In this document: in pieces, positions 17,435 through 25,207 of the stretch
Layout of the letters: each line of letters begins with the position of its first letter
Position numbering within the stretch: the first letter of the stretch is position 1
NCBI GenBank assembly: GCA_946415475.1
Contig: CAMKSQ010000017.1
Span: forward strand, 1 to 32,451
From: an uncultured Bacteroidales bacterium
GTDB lineage: Bacteria > Bacteroidota > Bacteroidia > Bacteroidales > UBA932
DNA: 32,451 nucleotides
Direction: 5' to 3'
Notes under the pieces: generated by a model
Seen by the model: only the letters and a program-made list of their open reading frames with translations
What the model was told of the DNA's origin: nothing
Database searches by the model: none
Made by a program: the position numbers and the translations under genes

Positions 17435-18058
17435 CTACCACTTCTCGTAGTGAATGTTCTCCGGCTTCCACTTGTCCTTGGGCTTTTCGTCGCCACCGGG
17501 ATAACCGACAGGGACGATGCAGTACGGCAGCACGTTCTCCGGCAGGCCCAGCGTTTCGATGGTGACCGACATCCGTTCCTCATACGGATAGCAGGCCGTC
17601 CAGACGGCGCCGAGGCCGGTTGCTTCAGCTGCGAGGAGCAGGTTCTCCGTTGCGGCGGCGCAGTCGGCCGTCCAGTTCTGGTTGGGGTCGGTTACTTCTT
17701 CTGCATCCGGCTGGCCCCAGGGCTTGTGGGTCCAGGTGGTTTCTCCGCAAACGACGATGACGACGGGGGCTTTGGCAATCATGCCGCCGCGGGGACCGGC
17801 CAGTTTGTCCTTGATAGCCTGGTCCGTCACCACTACGAAGCGCCAGGGCTGCAGGTTCATGCCGGTGGGAGCGGCCATGGCAGCCTTCAGGAGGGTTTCT
17901 ACCTGTTCCGGGGAAACAGCCTGTTCCGTGTACGTGCGTACGCTCTTACGGGCAAAAATGGTGTCCAGCGTGGAGTTCGAATTGGTCTGGGCCTTTGGGG
18001 AACATGCCCAGCACATGAGGGCACATACAACCCCTGCAAAGAAAGTGTTCAGTTTCAT
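17435..18058 (-). CDS. Nitroreductase-family flavoprotein, lipoprotein
   Basis: FMN-dependent NAD(P)H oxidoreductase fold. The chosen start (18058) gives MKLNTFFAGVVCALMCWAC, a lipoprotein signal with lipobox CWAC; longer starts upstream cross the predicted -7 box. Family marks: FARKSVRTYTEQAVSPEQVETLLKAAMAAPTG is visible in part (RxSVRxY near the mature N-terminus, FMN phosphate contacts), LQPWRFVVVTD, and GLGAVWTACYPYEERM followed by PVGYPGGDEKPK. A membrane-anchored member is uncommon because most are cytoplasmic, yet the lipobox is clear. Physiological substrate unknown. Confidence 0.88.
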   Translation of the reverse strand: MKLNTFFAGVVCALMCWACSPKAQTNSNSTLDTIFARKSVRTYTEQAVSPEQVETLLKAAMAAPTGMNLQPWRFVVVTDQAIKDKLAGPRGGMIAKAPVVIVVCGETTWTHKPWGQPDAEEVTDPNQNWTADCAAATENLLLAAEATGLGAVWTACYPYEERMSVTIETLGLPENVLPYCIVPVGYPGGDEKPKDKWKPENIHYEKW

Positions 18059-18082
18059 AATCGATTCGATTTTTACCATCTG

Positions 18083-18090
18083 CGAATGTA
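18083..18090 (-). promoter_or_regulatory. -7-like element for the nitroreductase gene
   Basis: Minus-strand TACATTCG differs from TAnnTTTG at one base and lies 25 bases upstream of the ATG at 18058. No well-spaced -33 TTTG. Confidence 0.4.
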
Positions 18091-18127
18091 CGACTTTTTT
18101 TGCAGAATTCCTCACAAAAACGGTCCA

Positions 18128-18157
18128 ACAAAAAAGGCCACCCCGGAGGGTGACCTT
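18128..18157 (-). terminator. Terminator after RNase P RNA
   Basis: Minus strand AAGGTCACCCTCCGGGGTGG then CCTTTTTT: a stable stem with a short loop and a T run, seven bases after the predicted 3' end of rnpB. Confidence 0.9.
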
Positions 18158-18164
18158 GAAAGTT

Positions 18165-18488
18165 GGTAAAGCCGTAAGCCGCTTTCTGTTTTTAAATCTG
18201 TCATTTATCTTCGCAACCTACCCCCCGGCATCAGGCGGGCAGCCCTCGACTGCCGGTATATTTGGTCTTGCAGGCCCGGGCAACGTACCCGTTACAAGTC
18301 GCCTTGCAACGTCGTGGGCTCTTACCCCGCGTTTTCACCCTTACCGGAGAAAAAAAAAGAAAAACTCCGGCGGTAGTTTTCTGTTACGCTGCTTAAAGAT
18401 TACTCCCTACTGTGCTTTCCACAGCCGGGTGCCCTTCCCTGTGCGGACTTTCCTCAGGGCTCGAGGCCCCGCGACAGATCGCTTTACC
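18165..18488 (-). ncRNA. rnpB: RNase P RNA, bacterial class A
   Basis: Catalytic RNA that matures tRNA 5' ends. The ends pair to form P1: GGTAAAGC (18488-18481) with GCTTTACC (18172-18165). Universal elements in order on the minus strand: GAGGAAAGTCCG (18455-18444), AGGGTGAAAA, GGTAAGAGCCCACG, and ACAGAAAGCGGCTTA (18189-18175), which forms the P4 pseudoknot with the first. About 324 nt. One helix (18344-18370) is a perfect 6-bp CCGGAG/CTCCGG stem around a loop of 14 U and one C. It has its own consensus promoter and terminator. Open frames here on either strand are not genes. Confidence 0.97.
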
Positions 18489-18497
18489 AATAAAAGT

Positions 18498-18523
18498 GGG
18501 CGCAAAGTTACAACTTCGCGCCC
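18498..18523 (-). terminator. Hairpin ending the pectin operon, overlapping the rnpB promoter
   Basis: GGGCGCGAAGTT pairs with AACTTTGCGCCC (one mismatch) around two bases, followed by ACTTTTATT on the minus strand, 25 bases after the eda stop. The descending arm contains the rnpB -7 box TAACTTTG. Confidence 0.7.
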
Positions 18524-18533
18524 AGATTTCAAA
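18503..18533 (-). promoter_or_regulatory. Consensus promoter of rnpB
   Basis: Minus-strand TTTG (18533-18530), a 19-base spacer, and TAACTTTG (18510-18503), 15 bases upstream of the predicted mature 5' end. It lies inside the terminator hairpin of the upstream operon. Confidence 0.85.
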
Positions 18534-18548
18534 ATCGACAGGGAGTGA

Positions 18549-19211
18549 TTATTTCTTGAACCAGGTCAGGCACTGGGCGCAAAGGTCGGAAACGGCCTTC
18601 CAGTCCCCTGCCTTGAGCACTTCCTTGGGGAAAAGCTTGGAGCCCATACCTACGGCAGTGACGCCGCTCTTGGCCCAGGCCGTGAGGTTTTCCTCGGTGG
18701 GTTCTACGGCGCCGGTGGCCATGACCATAGCCCAAGGGAGCGGGCCCAGGACGTTCTTCACGAAGGAAGGACCGCCCACGTTGCCGGCCGGGAACACCTT
18801 CACCAAGTCGCAGCCCAGTTCCATGCCCCGCACCATCTCCGACACGCTGCCGCAGCCGGGGCTGTAAGGCACGCCGCGCCGGTTGGCCAGCGGGACAATT
18901 TCTTCTACCAGGCAGGGGCTCACCAGGAAGTCTGCACCCATCTGCATGTAAAGTGCAGCGGTAGGAGCATCCAGCATGGTGCCGGCGCCGAGGGCCATTT
19001 CAGGGCATTCAGCCCGGACAAAAGCCATCACTTCCTCGAACACCTTGTGGGCGCCATCGCCACGGTTGGTGAATTCGAAGGCACGGATGCCGCCGTCATA
19101 GCAAGCCTTCACCACCTTCTTGGTCAATTCCACATCGCCGTTGTAGAATACCGGAACAATACCCGTAGAACGGATAATGTTGATTGTGTCGATTTTCTTG
19201 AATTTTGCCAT
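18549..19211 (-). CDS. eda: 2-keto-3-deoxy-6-phosphogluconate aldolase
   Basis: Splits KDPG to pyruvate and glyceraldehyde-3-phosphate, the last step of both uronate branches encoded here. 220 residues, a TIM barrel with the Schiff-base lysine K138 in CDLVKVFPA, the catalytic glutamate E46 in AFEFTNR, and the GAGTML strand (75-80). Last gene of the pectin operon, four bases after kdgK. A hairpin terminator follows. Confidence 0.96.
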   Translation of the reverse strand: MAKFKKIDTINIIRSTGIVPVFYNGDVELTKKVVKACYDGGIRAFEFTNRGDGAHKVFEEVMAFVRAECPEMALGAGTMLDAPTAALYMQMGADFLVSPCLVEEIVPLANRRGVPYSPGCGSVSEMVRGMELGCDLVKVFPAGNVGGPSFVKNVLGPLPWAMVMATGAVEPTEENLTAWAKSGVTAVGMGSKLFPKEVLKAGDWKAVSDLCAQCLTWFKK

Positions 19212-19215
19212 AATA

Positions 19216-20253
19216 CTATCTGCTTACACGGCCGCTTCCGCCGCCTTTGATTAAACCTTCTACTTCGCTGACAGTCACACGGTTGTAGTCGCCAAGGATG
19301 GTGTGCTTGAGGCAGGATGCAGCAGCGGCGAACTCAATGGCTTCCTGGTCTGTATCGTAAGCGAGGAGTCCATACAGGAGGCCGCCCATGAAGGAATCGC
19401 CACCGCCCACGCGGTCCACGATGTGGGTGATGTCGTAGCGACGGCTCTGCCAGAGGGTCTTGCCATCGTACAGCACGCCACCCCAGGTGTTGTGGTTGGC
19501 GTTGATGGAACCGCGGAGAGTGATAGCCACCTTCTTGCAGCGCGGGAATTTCTCCATCAGCTGCTGAGCCACGCTCACAAAAATGTTCTGGTCGATTTCG
19601 CCACCGGTCTTTTCGGCGTCGAAGCCTTCGGGTTTGATACCGAATTCCTTCTCGGCATCTTCCTCGTTACCCAGGATGAGGTCGCAGCCGGCTACCAGTT
19701 CGGGCATAACCTCAGCAGCGGTCTTGCCATAGTTCCAGAGTTTCTTGCGGTAGTTGAGGTCGCAGGAAACCTTTACGCCCATCTCGTTGGCCACCTTGAT
19801 AGCCTCCAGGCAGGCGTCGGCAGCGCCCTGGCTCAGAGCAGGGGTAATACCGGTCCAGTGGAACCAGTCGGCACCTTCCAGCACCTTGTGCCAGTCGACC
19901 ATACCGGGCTTGATCTCGGAGATAGCGGAATAGGCACGGTCATAGACCACCTTGGAACCACGGGCCACGGCACCGGTCTCCAGATAATAGATACCGACGC
20001 GGTCACCGCCGTACACGATGCTGTCCACATTCACGCCGAAGCCCTTGAGCTCGGAGGTGCACATGGCGGCAATGTCGTTCTTGGGAAGACGGGTCACAAA
20101 ATGGGCATCGACACCATAATTGGCCAGCGATACGGCCACGTTGGCCTCGCCGCCGCCGAAGGTGGCATCAAACTGATGGGCCTGCGAGAAACGCTGGTAC
20201 CCGGGGGTTGAGAGGCGAAGCATCACTTCGCCAAAGGTTACTACTTTTGCCAT
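19216..20253 (-). CDS. kdgK: 2-keto-3-deoxygluconate kinase (PfkB family)
   Basis: Phosphorylates KDG to KDPG with ATP. 345 residues with the PfkB marks: FGGGEANVAVSLA (32-44), a substrate-binding region GDRVGIYYLE, and the C-terminal signature DRVGGGDSFMGGLL, in which D286 is the catalytic base. The context between kduI and eda fixes the substrate as KDG rather than fructose or ribose. The gene ends GGGSGRVSR*, four bases before eda; 23 AT-rich bases separate it from kduI. Confidence 0.95.
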   Translation of the reverse strand: MAKVVTFGEVMLRLSTPGYQRFSQAHQFDATFGGGEANVAVSLANYGVDAHFVTRLPKNDIAAMCTSELKGFGVNVDSIVYGGDRVGIYYLETGAVARGSKVVYDRAYSAISEIKPGMVDWHKVLEGADWFHWTGITPALSQGAADACLEAIKVANEMGVKVSCDLNYRKKLWNYGKTAAEVMPELVAGCDLILGNEEDAEKEFGIKPEGFDAEKTGGEIDQNIFVSVAQQLMEKFPRCKKVAITLRGSINANHNTWGGVLYDGKTLWQSRRYDITHIVDRVGGGDSFMGGLLYGLLAYDTDQEAIEFAAAASCLKHTILGDYNRVTVSEVEGLIKGGGSGRVSR

Positions 20254-20276
20254 AGATATTATTAGGTTAAAAATTA

Positions 20277-21194
20277 TTATCTCATTTCCGTGTAAGGGAT
20301 TTTATCCATGTCGCCATAGTCCAGGTTTTCACCGGCCATGCCCCAGATAAACATGTAGTTGGAGGTGCCTGCAGCAGCGTGGATGCTCCATTCCGGGCTC
20401 ATGATGGCCTGCTCGTTGGCGAGCCAGACTACGCGCTCCTGCTGGGGTTCTCCCATGAGGTGGCAGATCATGTTGCCCTCGCTCACATTAAAATAGAAGT
20501 AAGCCTCGATGCGGCGGGCGTGCGTATGCGCCGGCATGGTGTTCCAGACGCTGCCGGGCTTGAGCTCGGTGAGGCCCATCTGCAACTGGCAGGGACCTTC
20601 TTCCAGCACATTATTGACGATGAGCTGGTTAATGACGCGGTCGTTGCTGTCTTCCATCTTGCCGGCGGCGAAGGAATTGGCCTTGAGGGAACCCTTGCGG
20701 CCGTCGATGGTGATAAGCTGCGTCTTATAAGCCTTGTGTGCAGTAGCGGAGTTCAGGTAGAACTTGGCCGGGTTGGCGGCGTCCTTGCTCTTGAAAATCA
20801 CTTCCTCATTCCCCCGCCCTACGTACAGAGCCTCTTTGAACTTGAGGACATAGTCCTTGCCATTAACAGTGACGATACCCTCACCGCCCACGTTGATGAC
20901 GCCCAGCTCACGGCTGAACAGGAAATACGGCGCCTTCAGCGGGTCGATGGTTTCCAGTTTCAGGGGCTTGGTAGCAGGTACAGCACCGCCGAAGATAAAG
21001 CGGTCGTACATGGAATAGGTAAGACGGATTTCATCGGCCACCATCACTTCCGGCATCATGAAACGTGCGCGGAGGGTTTCGGTGTCGTAGCCTTTGACAT
21101 CGGCAGGATGACAGGCCGTCTGAATGGTATACTTGGTTTGTGCACTCATGGCAAGGGTACTAAGCAGCAGAACTGCGGTCAATATTTTTTTCAT
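20277..21194 (-). CDS. kduI: 5-keto-4-deoxyuronate isomerase (KduI) with a signal peptide
   Basis: Converts 4-deoxy-L-threo-5-hexosulose uronate (the open form of unsaturated galacturonate) to 3-deoxy-D-glycero-2,5-hexodiulosonate. The start at 21194 gives [20 protein letters not shown]: a charged n-region, hydrophobic core and AxA-type cleavage site before Gln19. The enzyme body starts at [17 protein letters not shown], as in cytoplasmic family members. Zinc ligands are intact: H223 and H225 in PAHTHARR, E230, and H272. The mature length is that of Escherichia coli KduI, so the leader is an addition. Upstream in-frame Met (21395) would lie deep in the EIIC gene and is rejected. The start overlaps the EIIC 3' end by 35 bases. 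The leader points to a periplasmic enzyme. Confidence 0.93.
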   Translation of the reverse strand: MKKILTAVLLLSTLAMSAQTKYTIQTACHPADVKGYDTETLRARFMMPEVMVADEIRLTYSMYDRFIFGGAVPATKPLKLETIDPLKAPYFLFSRELGVINVGGEGIVTVNGKDYVLKFKEALYVGRGNEEVIFKSKDAANPAKFYLNSATAHKAYKTQLITIDGRKGSLKANSFAAGKMEDSNDRVINQLIVNNVLEEGPCQLQMGLTELKPGSVWNTMPAHTHARRIEAYFYFNVSEGNMICHLMGEPQQERVVWLANEQAIMSPEWSIHAAAGTSNYMFIWGMAGENLDYGDMDKIPYTEMR

Positions 21195-22569
21195 AGGATG
21201 CTTTGATAATGCGTCGGCGGTTAAAGATAGCAAGAACGGTGGTGCCGATGACCAGGATGGCACTGCCAACCAGCTTGAAGTCGTGCACCAGGTGGAAGAT
21301 GACCCAGGAGAAGATGCTGGAGGCAAAGTCCAGCGCCCCACCCTGGAAGCCTTCCGGAATGGCCACGGCGGCGTCTCCGGTACGGGCGTACACATCCTGG
21401 GCAGCCAGGGTGAACCACGGTGCCAGGTCCGTCACGAAATACAGGCCCACGGTAAGGGATACCAGGCCGATGATAAAGGTCTTCACCACATTGCCCTTGG
21501 TGATGGGCAGCACGGCCGGGAACACATAGAACATACCCGCCAGCGAGGCCAGGGGCAGGAATTCATTCCCCGGAAGAACCACGGCCAGCAGCAAGGTGCA
21601 AGGGATGAGCAGAAGCGATACCACCAGGGTGGTGGGATGCCCGATCACCAGCGCAGGGCTCATGCCGATATTGATGCCGGCGGAGTTCTTGAACTTGCGG
21701 CTTACCAGGTCCTTGGTAGCCTCGGCGATGGGTTTGAGGCCTTCGATAAAGAGCGAAGTGATGCGAGGGATAAGTTCCATCACGGCGCCCATCTTGATGC
21801 CCAGGCCCAGGATGAACGGAATACGGTCTACGATCTCTCCCCAACTGCGGCAGCTCAGGCAGCCGATCAGGATGCCCACCAGCACACCCAGCAGGAGCGG
21901 TTCTCCCAGCACACCGAACTTCTTCTTCATGCCTTCCGCGTCGATGTCCAGCTTACTGAAACCCGGGATACGGTCCATGCACCAGTTCAGGCCCTCGGCA
22001 AAAGGCACGAAGCCCTGGCAGAAAGGCTGCGGGATAGAAATACCCTCCAGGTCCTTGTAATAGCTCTGGAACTTTTTGGTAGTAAGGTCCGCCATCACCA
22101 GCGTAATCACAAAGCAGATAACGGCAGCGAAAAAGCCGTACCAGATGCTGTCCGTGGCAAAATACACCACCGCGCCGATAAACGCATAGTGCCAGTAATT
22201 CCACAGGTCGATATTGATGGTGTTGGTGGCCTTGCACAGCAGCAGCACAATGTTGATGGCCAGGCACACCGGGATGATGAAGGCACCCACTGTGGTATTG
22301 TAGGCCACGGAAGCCGCTGCAGGCCAGCCCATATCGAAGATGCTAAGCTGCAGGCCGTAAATCTCCGTAACGTCCTTGAGCGGTGCACCCAGCGACGAGG
22401 TAAGGAGCGCCGTCACCACGGACAGGCCCACGAAGCCCACGCCCACCAGGAGGCCGCTCTTGAGCGCCTTCCCCGGTTTGATGCCGATGCAGACACCCAG
22501 GATGAAAAACAGGATGGGCATCATCACAGCAGCCCCCAGGCCGATGATATAACTAAAAACTTGTTCCAT
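21160..22569 (-). CDS. Orphan galactitol-type PTS EIIC transporter homologue
   Basis: Polytopic inner-membrane protein of 469 residues with about ten to twelve hydrophobic segments, from [21 protein letters not shown] onward in part; family stretches include [31 protein letters not shown] and [12 protein letters not shown], as in GatC/SgcC proteins. In the PTS an EIIC works only with EIIA and EIIB; none is encoded in this operon, and Bacteroidetes generally lack a sugar PTS (established knowledge, not testable here). Its place between kduD and kduI, with translational overlap to kduI, suggests a non-phosphorylating permease for a deoxy-keto-uronate. Substrate is inference. Confidence 0.85.
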   Translation of the reverse strand: MEQVFSYIIGLGAAVMMPILFFILGVCIGIKPGKALKSGLLVGVGFVGLSVVTALLTSSLGAPLKDVTEIYGLQLSIFDMGWPAAASVAYNTTVGAFIIPVCLAINIVLLLCKATNTINIDLWNYWHYAFIGAVVYFATDSIWYGFFAAVICFVITLVMADLTTKKFQSYYKDLEGISIPQPFCQGFVPFAEGLNWCMDRIPGFSKLDIDAEGMKKKFGVLGEPLLLGVLVGILIGCLSCRSWGEIVDRIPFILGLGIKMGAVMELIPRITSLFIEGLKPIAEATKDLVSRKFKNSAGINIGMSPALVIGHPTTLVVSLLLIPCTLLLAVVLPGNEFLPLASLAGMFYVFPAVLPITKGNVVKTFIIGLVSLTVGLYFVTDLAPWFTLAAQDVYARTGDAAVAIPEGFQGGALDFASSIFSWVIFHLVHDFKLVGSAILVIGTTVLAIFNRRRIIKASYEKNIDRSSAA

Positions 22570-22577
22570 TATTTACT

Positions 22578-22606
22578 TGTCATACCGAGCGAAGCGAGTG
22601 TATCTC
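22578..22606. repeat. GAGAT-ATGACA repeat, copy 2 (kduD-EIIC gap)
   Basis: On the minus strand GAGATACACTCGCTTCGCTC then GGTATGACA. It is the only sequence of note in the 41-bp gap between the kduD stop and the EIIC start. The same unit, with an internal expansion, occurs at 26754-26794. Confidence 0.8.
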
Positions 22607-22610
22607 TTCC

Positions 22611-23420
22611 TTACTTAGGCTGTTTGCCAATATAGGCCAGAATACCGCCGTCCACGTACAGGATATGGCCGTTCACGGCATCCGAGGCGTGCGAAGCCAG
22701 GAACACGGCGGGGCCGGCGAGTTCGTCGGGATCCAGCCAGCGGCCGGCGGGCGTTTTGGCGCAGATGAAGCTGTCGAACGGGTGGCGGCTGCCATCCGGC
22801 TGGCGTTCACGCAGCGGAGCGGTCTGAGGCGTAGCGATGTAACCGGGGCCGATGGCGTTGCACTGGATGTTGTACTCACCGTACTCCGAGCAGATGTTGC
22901 GGGTGAGCATCTTGAGGCCACCCTTTGCAGCTGCGTAAGCGCTCACGGTCTCGCGGCCCAGCTCACTCATCATGGAGCAAATGTTGATGATTTTGCCCTC
23001 GCGGCGTTCCATCATCTCCGGCACAACGGCGGCAGCGCAGATGTAAGGACCTACCAGGTCCACGTCTATCACCTGCTGGAATTCCGCCCGGGTCATCTCG
23101 TGCATGGGAATGCGCTTGATAATACCGGCGTTGTTCACCAGGATGTCGATCTGTCCGATTTCGGCGTGGATCTTATCCACCAGTTCCTTCACGGCCACCT
23201 CATCGGTAACGTTGCACACATAGCCGTGCACATTGGTGATACCGGCGGCTTTGTAGGCCTCCAGCCCCTTTTCCATGGATGCCTGGTTGGAAGTATTGAA
23301 GATGATGTTTTCTACACCGGCCTCCACAAAAGCCTTGGCGATGGCAAAGCCAATGCCGTACGCGGCACCTGTCACCCAGGCGTTCTTACCTTTAAGAGAG
23401 AAAATATTGTTCATATTCAT
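22611..23420 (-). CDS. kduD: 2-dehydro-3-deoxy-D-gluconate 5-dehydrogenase (KduD), SDR family
   Basis: Reduces 3-deoxy-2,5-hexodiulosonate to KDG with NAD(P)H. A classical short-chain dehydrogenase: TGAAYGIG cofactor loop (17-24), NNAG (96-99), catalytic serine in INICSMMSE (about 149) and YAAAK (Y162, K166), with IGPGYIATPQT after it. The ATG at 23420 is chosen; the frame also runs to a TTG at 23426, and ATG at 23414 is possible. 20 bases after the pectinesterase stop; next gene EIIC after a palindromic repeat. Confidence 0.94.
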   Translation of the reverse strand: MNMNNIFSLKGKNAWVTGAAYGIGFAIAKAFVEAGVENIIFNTSNQASMEKGLEAYKAAGITNVHGYVCNVTDEVAVKELVDKIHAEIGQIDILVNNAGIIKRIPMHEMTRAEFQQVIDVDLVGPYICAAAVVPEMMERREGKIINICSMMSELGRETVSAYAAAKGGLKMLTRNICSEYGEYNIQCNAIGPGYIATPQTAPLRERQPDGSRHPFDSFICAKTPAGRWLDPDELAGPAVFLASHASDAVNGHILYVDGGILAYIGKQPK

Positions 23421-23439
23421 TATCAATCATTTACTTAAA

Positions 23440-25203
23440 CTACCAACCCAGTACGGCCTCCTTGGAAGAGAATGCGGCAGCCTCATCGGCCGTCAGGATT
23501 TTTCCGTAATTGTTGCGATTGCTGGTGGAGACGCCGGTAGTGCCGTACTCTTTCCAGCCACTGACGGCAGTAGGAACAGCAGGGGTAGGCGTCTTTCCGG
23601 TGTGCCACCCGGCGGGTGCAATCACGGAGCTCATCTCACAGTTCACATAAGTGACATTGTCGTACTTGGAGGTGTCTCCCCCGCTGCGGGCCAGATACAT
23701 GGAACCATCGGCCACGCCACTTTCGGCGGTAAGCTTACAGTTCAGGAACACAAAGCCCTTGTCCGCAGCATTGTTCACGCGGGCCTGGACGATGTATCCG
23801 CCGGCACGGGAACGGATCTCGCAGTCCTCGAAGAGGCACACCTTGGGATAGCCCCAGATGTAGTCCACGTGACCTGCAATCAGGGAGTTGTGCACCCAAA
23901 CCTCACCCTTGCACAGGAAGGTATCCTGCCAGGAGATAAGCGAGCAGCTCTCGATGGTGAGGCGCTTGTTGTCCGCATTGAAGTAGATGGTCTCCGCCTG
24001 GCCTTTGTGGTCATCGGCCCAGAAGGTGTTCTCGATGGTCAGGTCTTCCAGCACCAGGTTGTTGCAACTCTCGACAAGGAACAAACAGCGGCCGCCCATG
24101 GCACCCACAGCAGAACCCAGGGCAGGCTTGCTGGAAATGGCAGCACCGGAGCCTGTGGAATAACTCTCGTTGTTGGGATAGGCAATCACCGTACCCTCGC
24201 GGGATGCGCCCTTGATGGTGAGGTTGTTCTTATCGCGTACGTATAGCAGTTCCTGGTAGGTTCCATTCGCCAGTTCGATGGTCACCGCCGTATCCTTGCC
24301 CAGCGTGGTGGCATAACTCAGCGCCCCCTGCAGCGTGCAGAAATCGGCAGTCCCGTCCGGATTGACGGACAACGTATTTCCGGACGGCTTGGCTTTTACG
24401 GTAAAAGGAGCCTTGCCCTTTTCTATCGCCAGGCCGAACACGGACTCATCCACCGTCACATAATAGCTGCCGCCAAAGCTCAGCGCCTCGTTGTGCAACT
24501 TGACAATCACTTCCTTACCGGAAACCCGGATGGGCGTATAATGGACGGGGCGATACCGCGTGCTGTGCAGCATATCCAGGAAGGTATGCAGCACGGTTTC
24601 CTGGTTCATCGTCTCCTTCGGCACCATGGTTCCGTCGGAGAGGACCGTCATCTTGGCCATATCGGCCATGTCGATTTTGTCCACCAGTTTGTCGTTGGCG
24701 TCGAACACCTGGATGAGGCCTTGGGTGCCCAGCACGGGCGTCTCGTCCAGCGTAAACACCAGCGGCTGGTCCACGCAAATGGCGGTCAGTTCGCCGGGAT
24801 CGTCACCGGGATCATCGCCCGGGTCCACCGGACTGCTGGCAGTCTTGCCCTTCACCGCATTGGAGTACAGGGATTTCTTCTCCCCAGCCGCGGCCAGTAC
24901 CTGGAAAGTGTACTCGGTGGACGCCTTCAGGCTCTCTATTTTTACAGAGGTCGATGTCACCGACCCCGTCACCGTCTTCACACCGGAAGCGGTGAGTTTA
25001 TAACTATAAGTATCGGCACCTGAAACGGCATCCCAGCTAAAGGTGAGCGTGGTTTCAGTGGCCTCTACCAGTTTTACGTTAGCGGGTTTGGACAGGCCCG
25101 AAGTGGACGGTTCGGAATCACCGCCGCCCTGGGAAGGATTGTCCTTCTGGCCGCAAGCAAGCACGGCCAGAGGGACGAGAAATGCGAATAATAGTTTCTT
25201 CAT
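23440..25203 (-). CDS. Pectin methylesterase (CE8) with FN3 domain, lipoprotein
   Basis: Removes methyl esters from homogalacturonan so that pectate lyase can act. A lipobox LAVLAC (Cys17) anchors it. Residues about 38-122 form a fibronectin type III domain; a DPGDDPGDDPGE linker follows, then a beta-sandwich-like segment (about 140-270) that I cannot name, then the pectinesterase beta-helix (about 277-580). Active-site pattern: Q402 (GQAETIYF), Q426 and D427 (SWQDTFL), D447 (GHVDYIWG), and R506 (YLARSGG), all conserved in the family. 587 residues; five bases from the upstream transporter gene. Confidence 0.94.
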   Translation of the reverse strand: MKKLLFAFLVPLAVLACGQKDNPSQGGGDSEPSTSGLSKPANVKLVEATETTLTFSWDAVSGADTYSYKLTASGVKTVTGSVTSTSVKIESLKASTEYTFQVLAAAGEKKSLYSNAVKGKTASSPVDPGDDPGDDPGELTAICVDQPLVFTLDETPVLGTQGLIQVFDANDKLVDKIDMADMAKMTVLSDGTMVPKETMNQETVLHTFLDMLHSTRYRPVHYTPIRVSGKEVIVKLHNEALSFGGSYYVTVDESVFGLAIEKGKAPFTVKAKPSGNTLSVNPDGTADFCTLQGALSYATTLGKDTAVTIELANGTYQELLYVRDKNNLTIKGASREGTVIAYPNNESYSTGSGAAISSKPALGSAVGAMGGRCLFLVESCNNLVLEDLTIENTFWADDHKGQAETIYFNADNKRLTIESCSLISWQDTFLCKGEVWVHNSLIAGHVDYIWGYPKVCLFEDCEIRSRAGGYIVQARVNNAADKGFVFLNCKLTAESGVADGSMYLARSGGDTSKYDNVTYVNCEMSSVIAPAGWHTGKTPTPAVPTAVSGWKEYGTTGVSTSNRNNYGKILTADEAAAFSSKEAVLGW

Positions 25204-25207
25204 GCGA

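Noticed and set aside
18059..18115. Longer nitroreductase start
   Set aside because: It crosses the predicted -7 box and hides a clean lipoprotein signal.
18165..18548. Plus-strand open frame through the rnpB region
   Set aside because: The region is fully explained by RNase P RNA and its signals on the other strand.
21195..21395. N-terminal extension of kduI
   Set aside because: Would lie inside the EIIC coding sequence and gives a Pro/Ser/Trp-rich stretch unlike the family; the Met at 21194 starts a normal signal peptide.
21124..22635. 503-codon plus-strand open frame, His/Gln-rich
   Set aside because: Antisense to the EIIC gene, whose membrane helices give hydrophilic reverse frames; no family match.
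23421..23426. TTG start for kduD
   Set aside because: An ATG lies two codons downstream and the family needs no extra residues.
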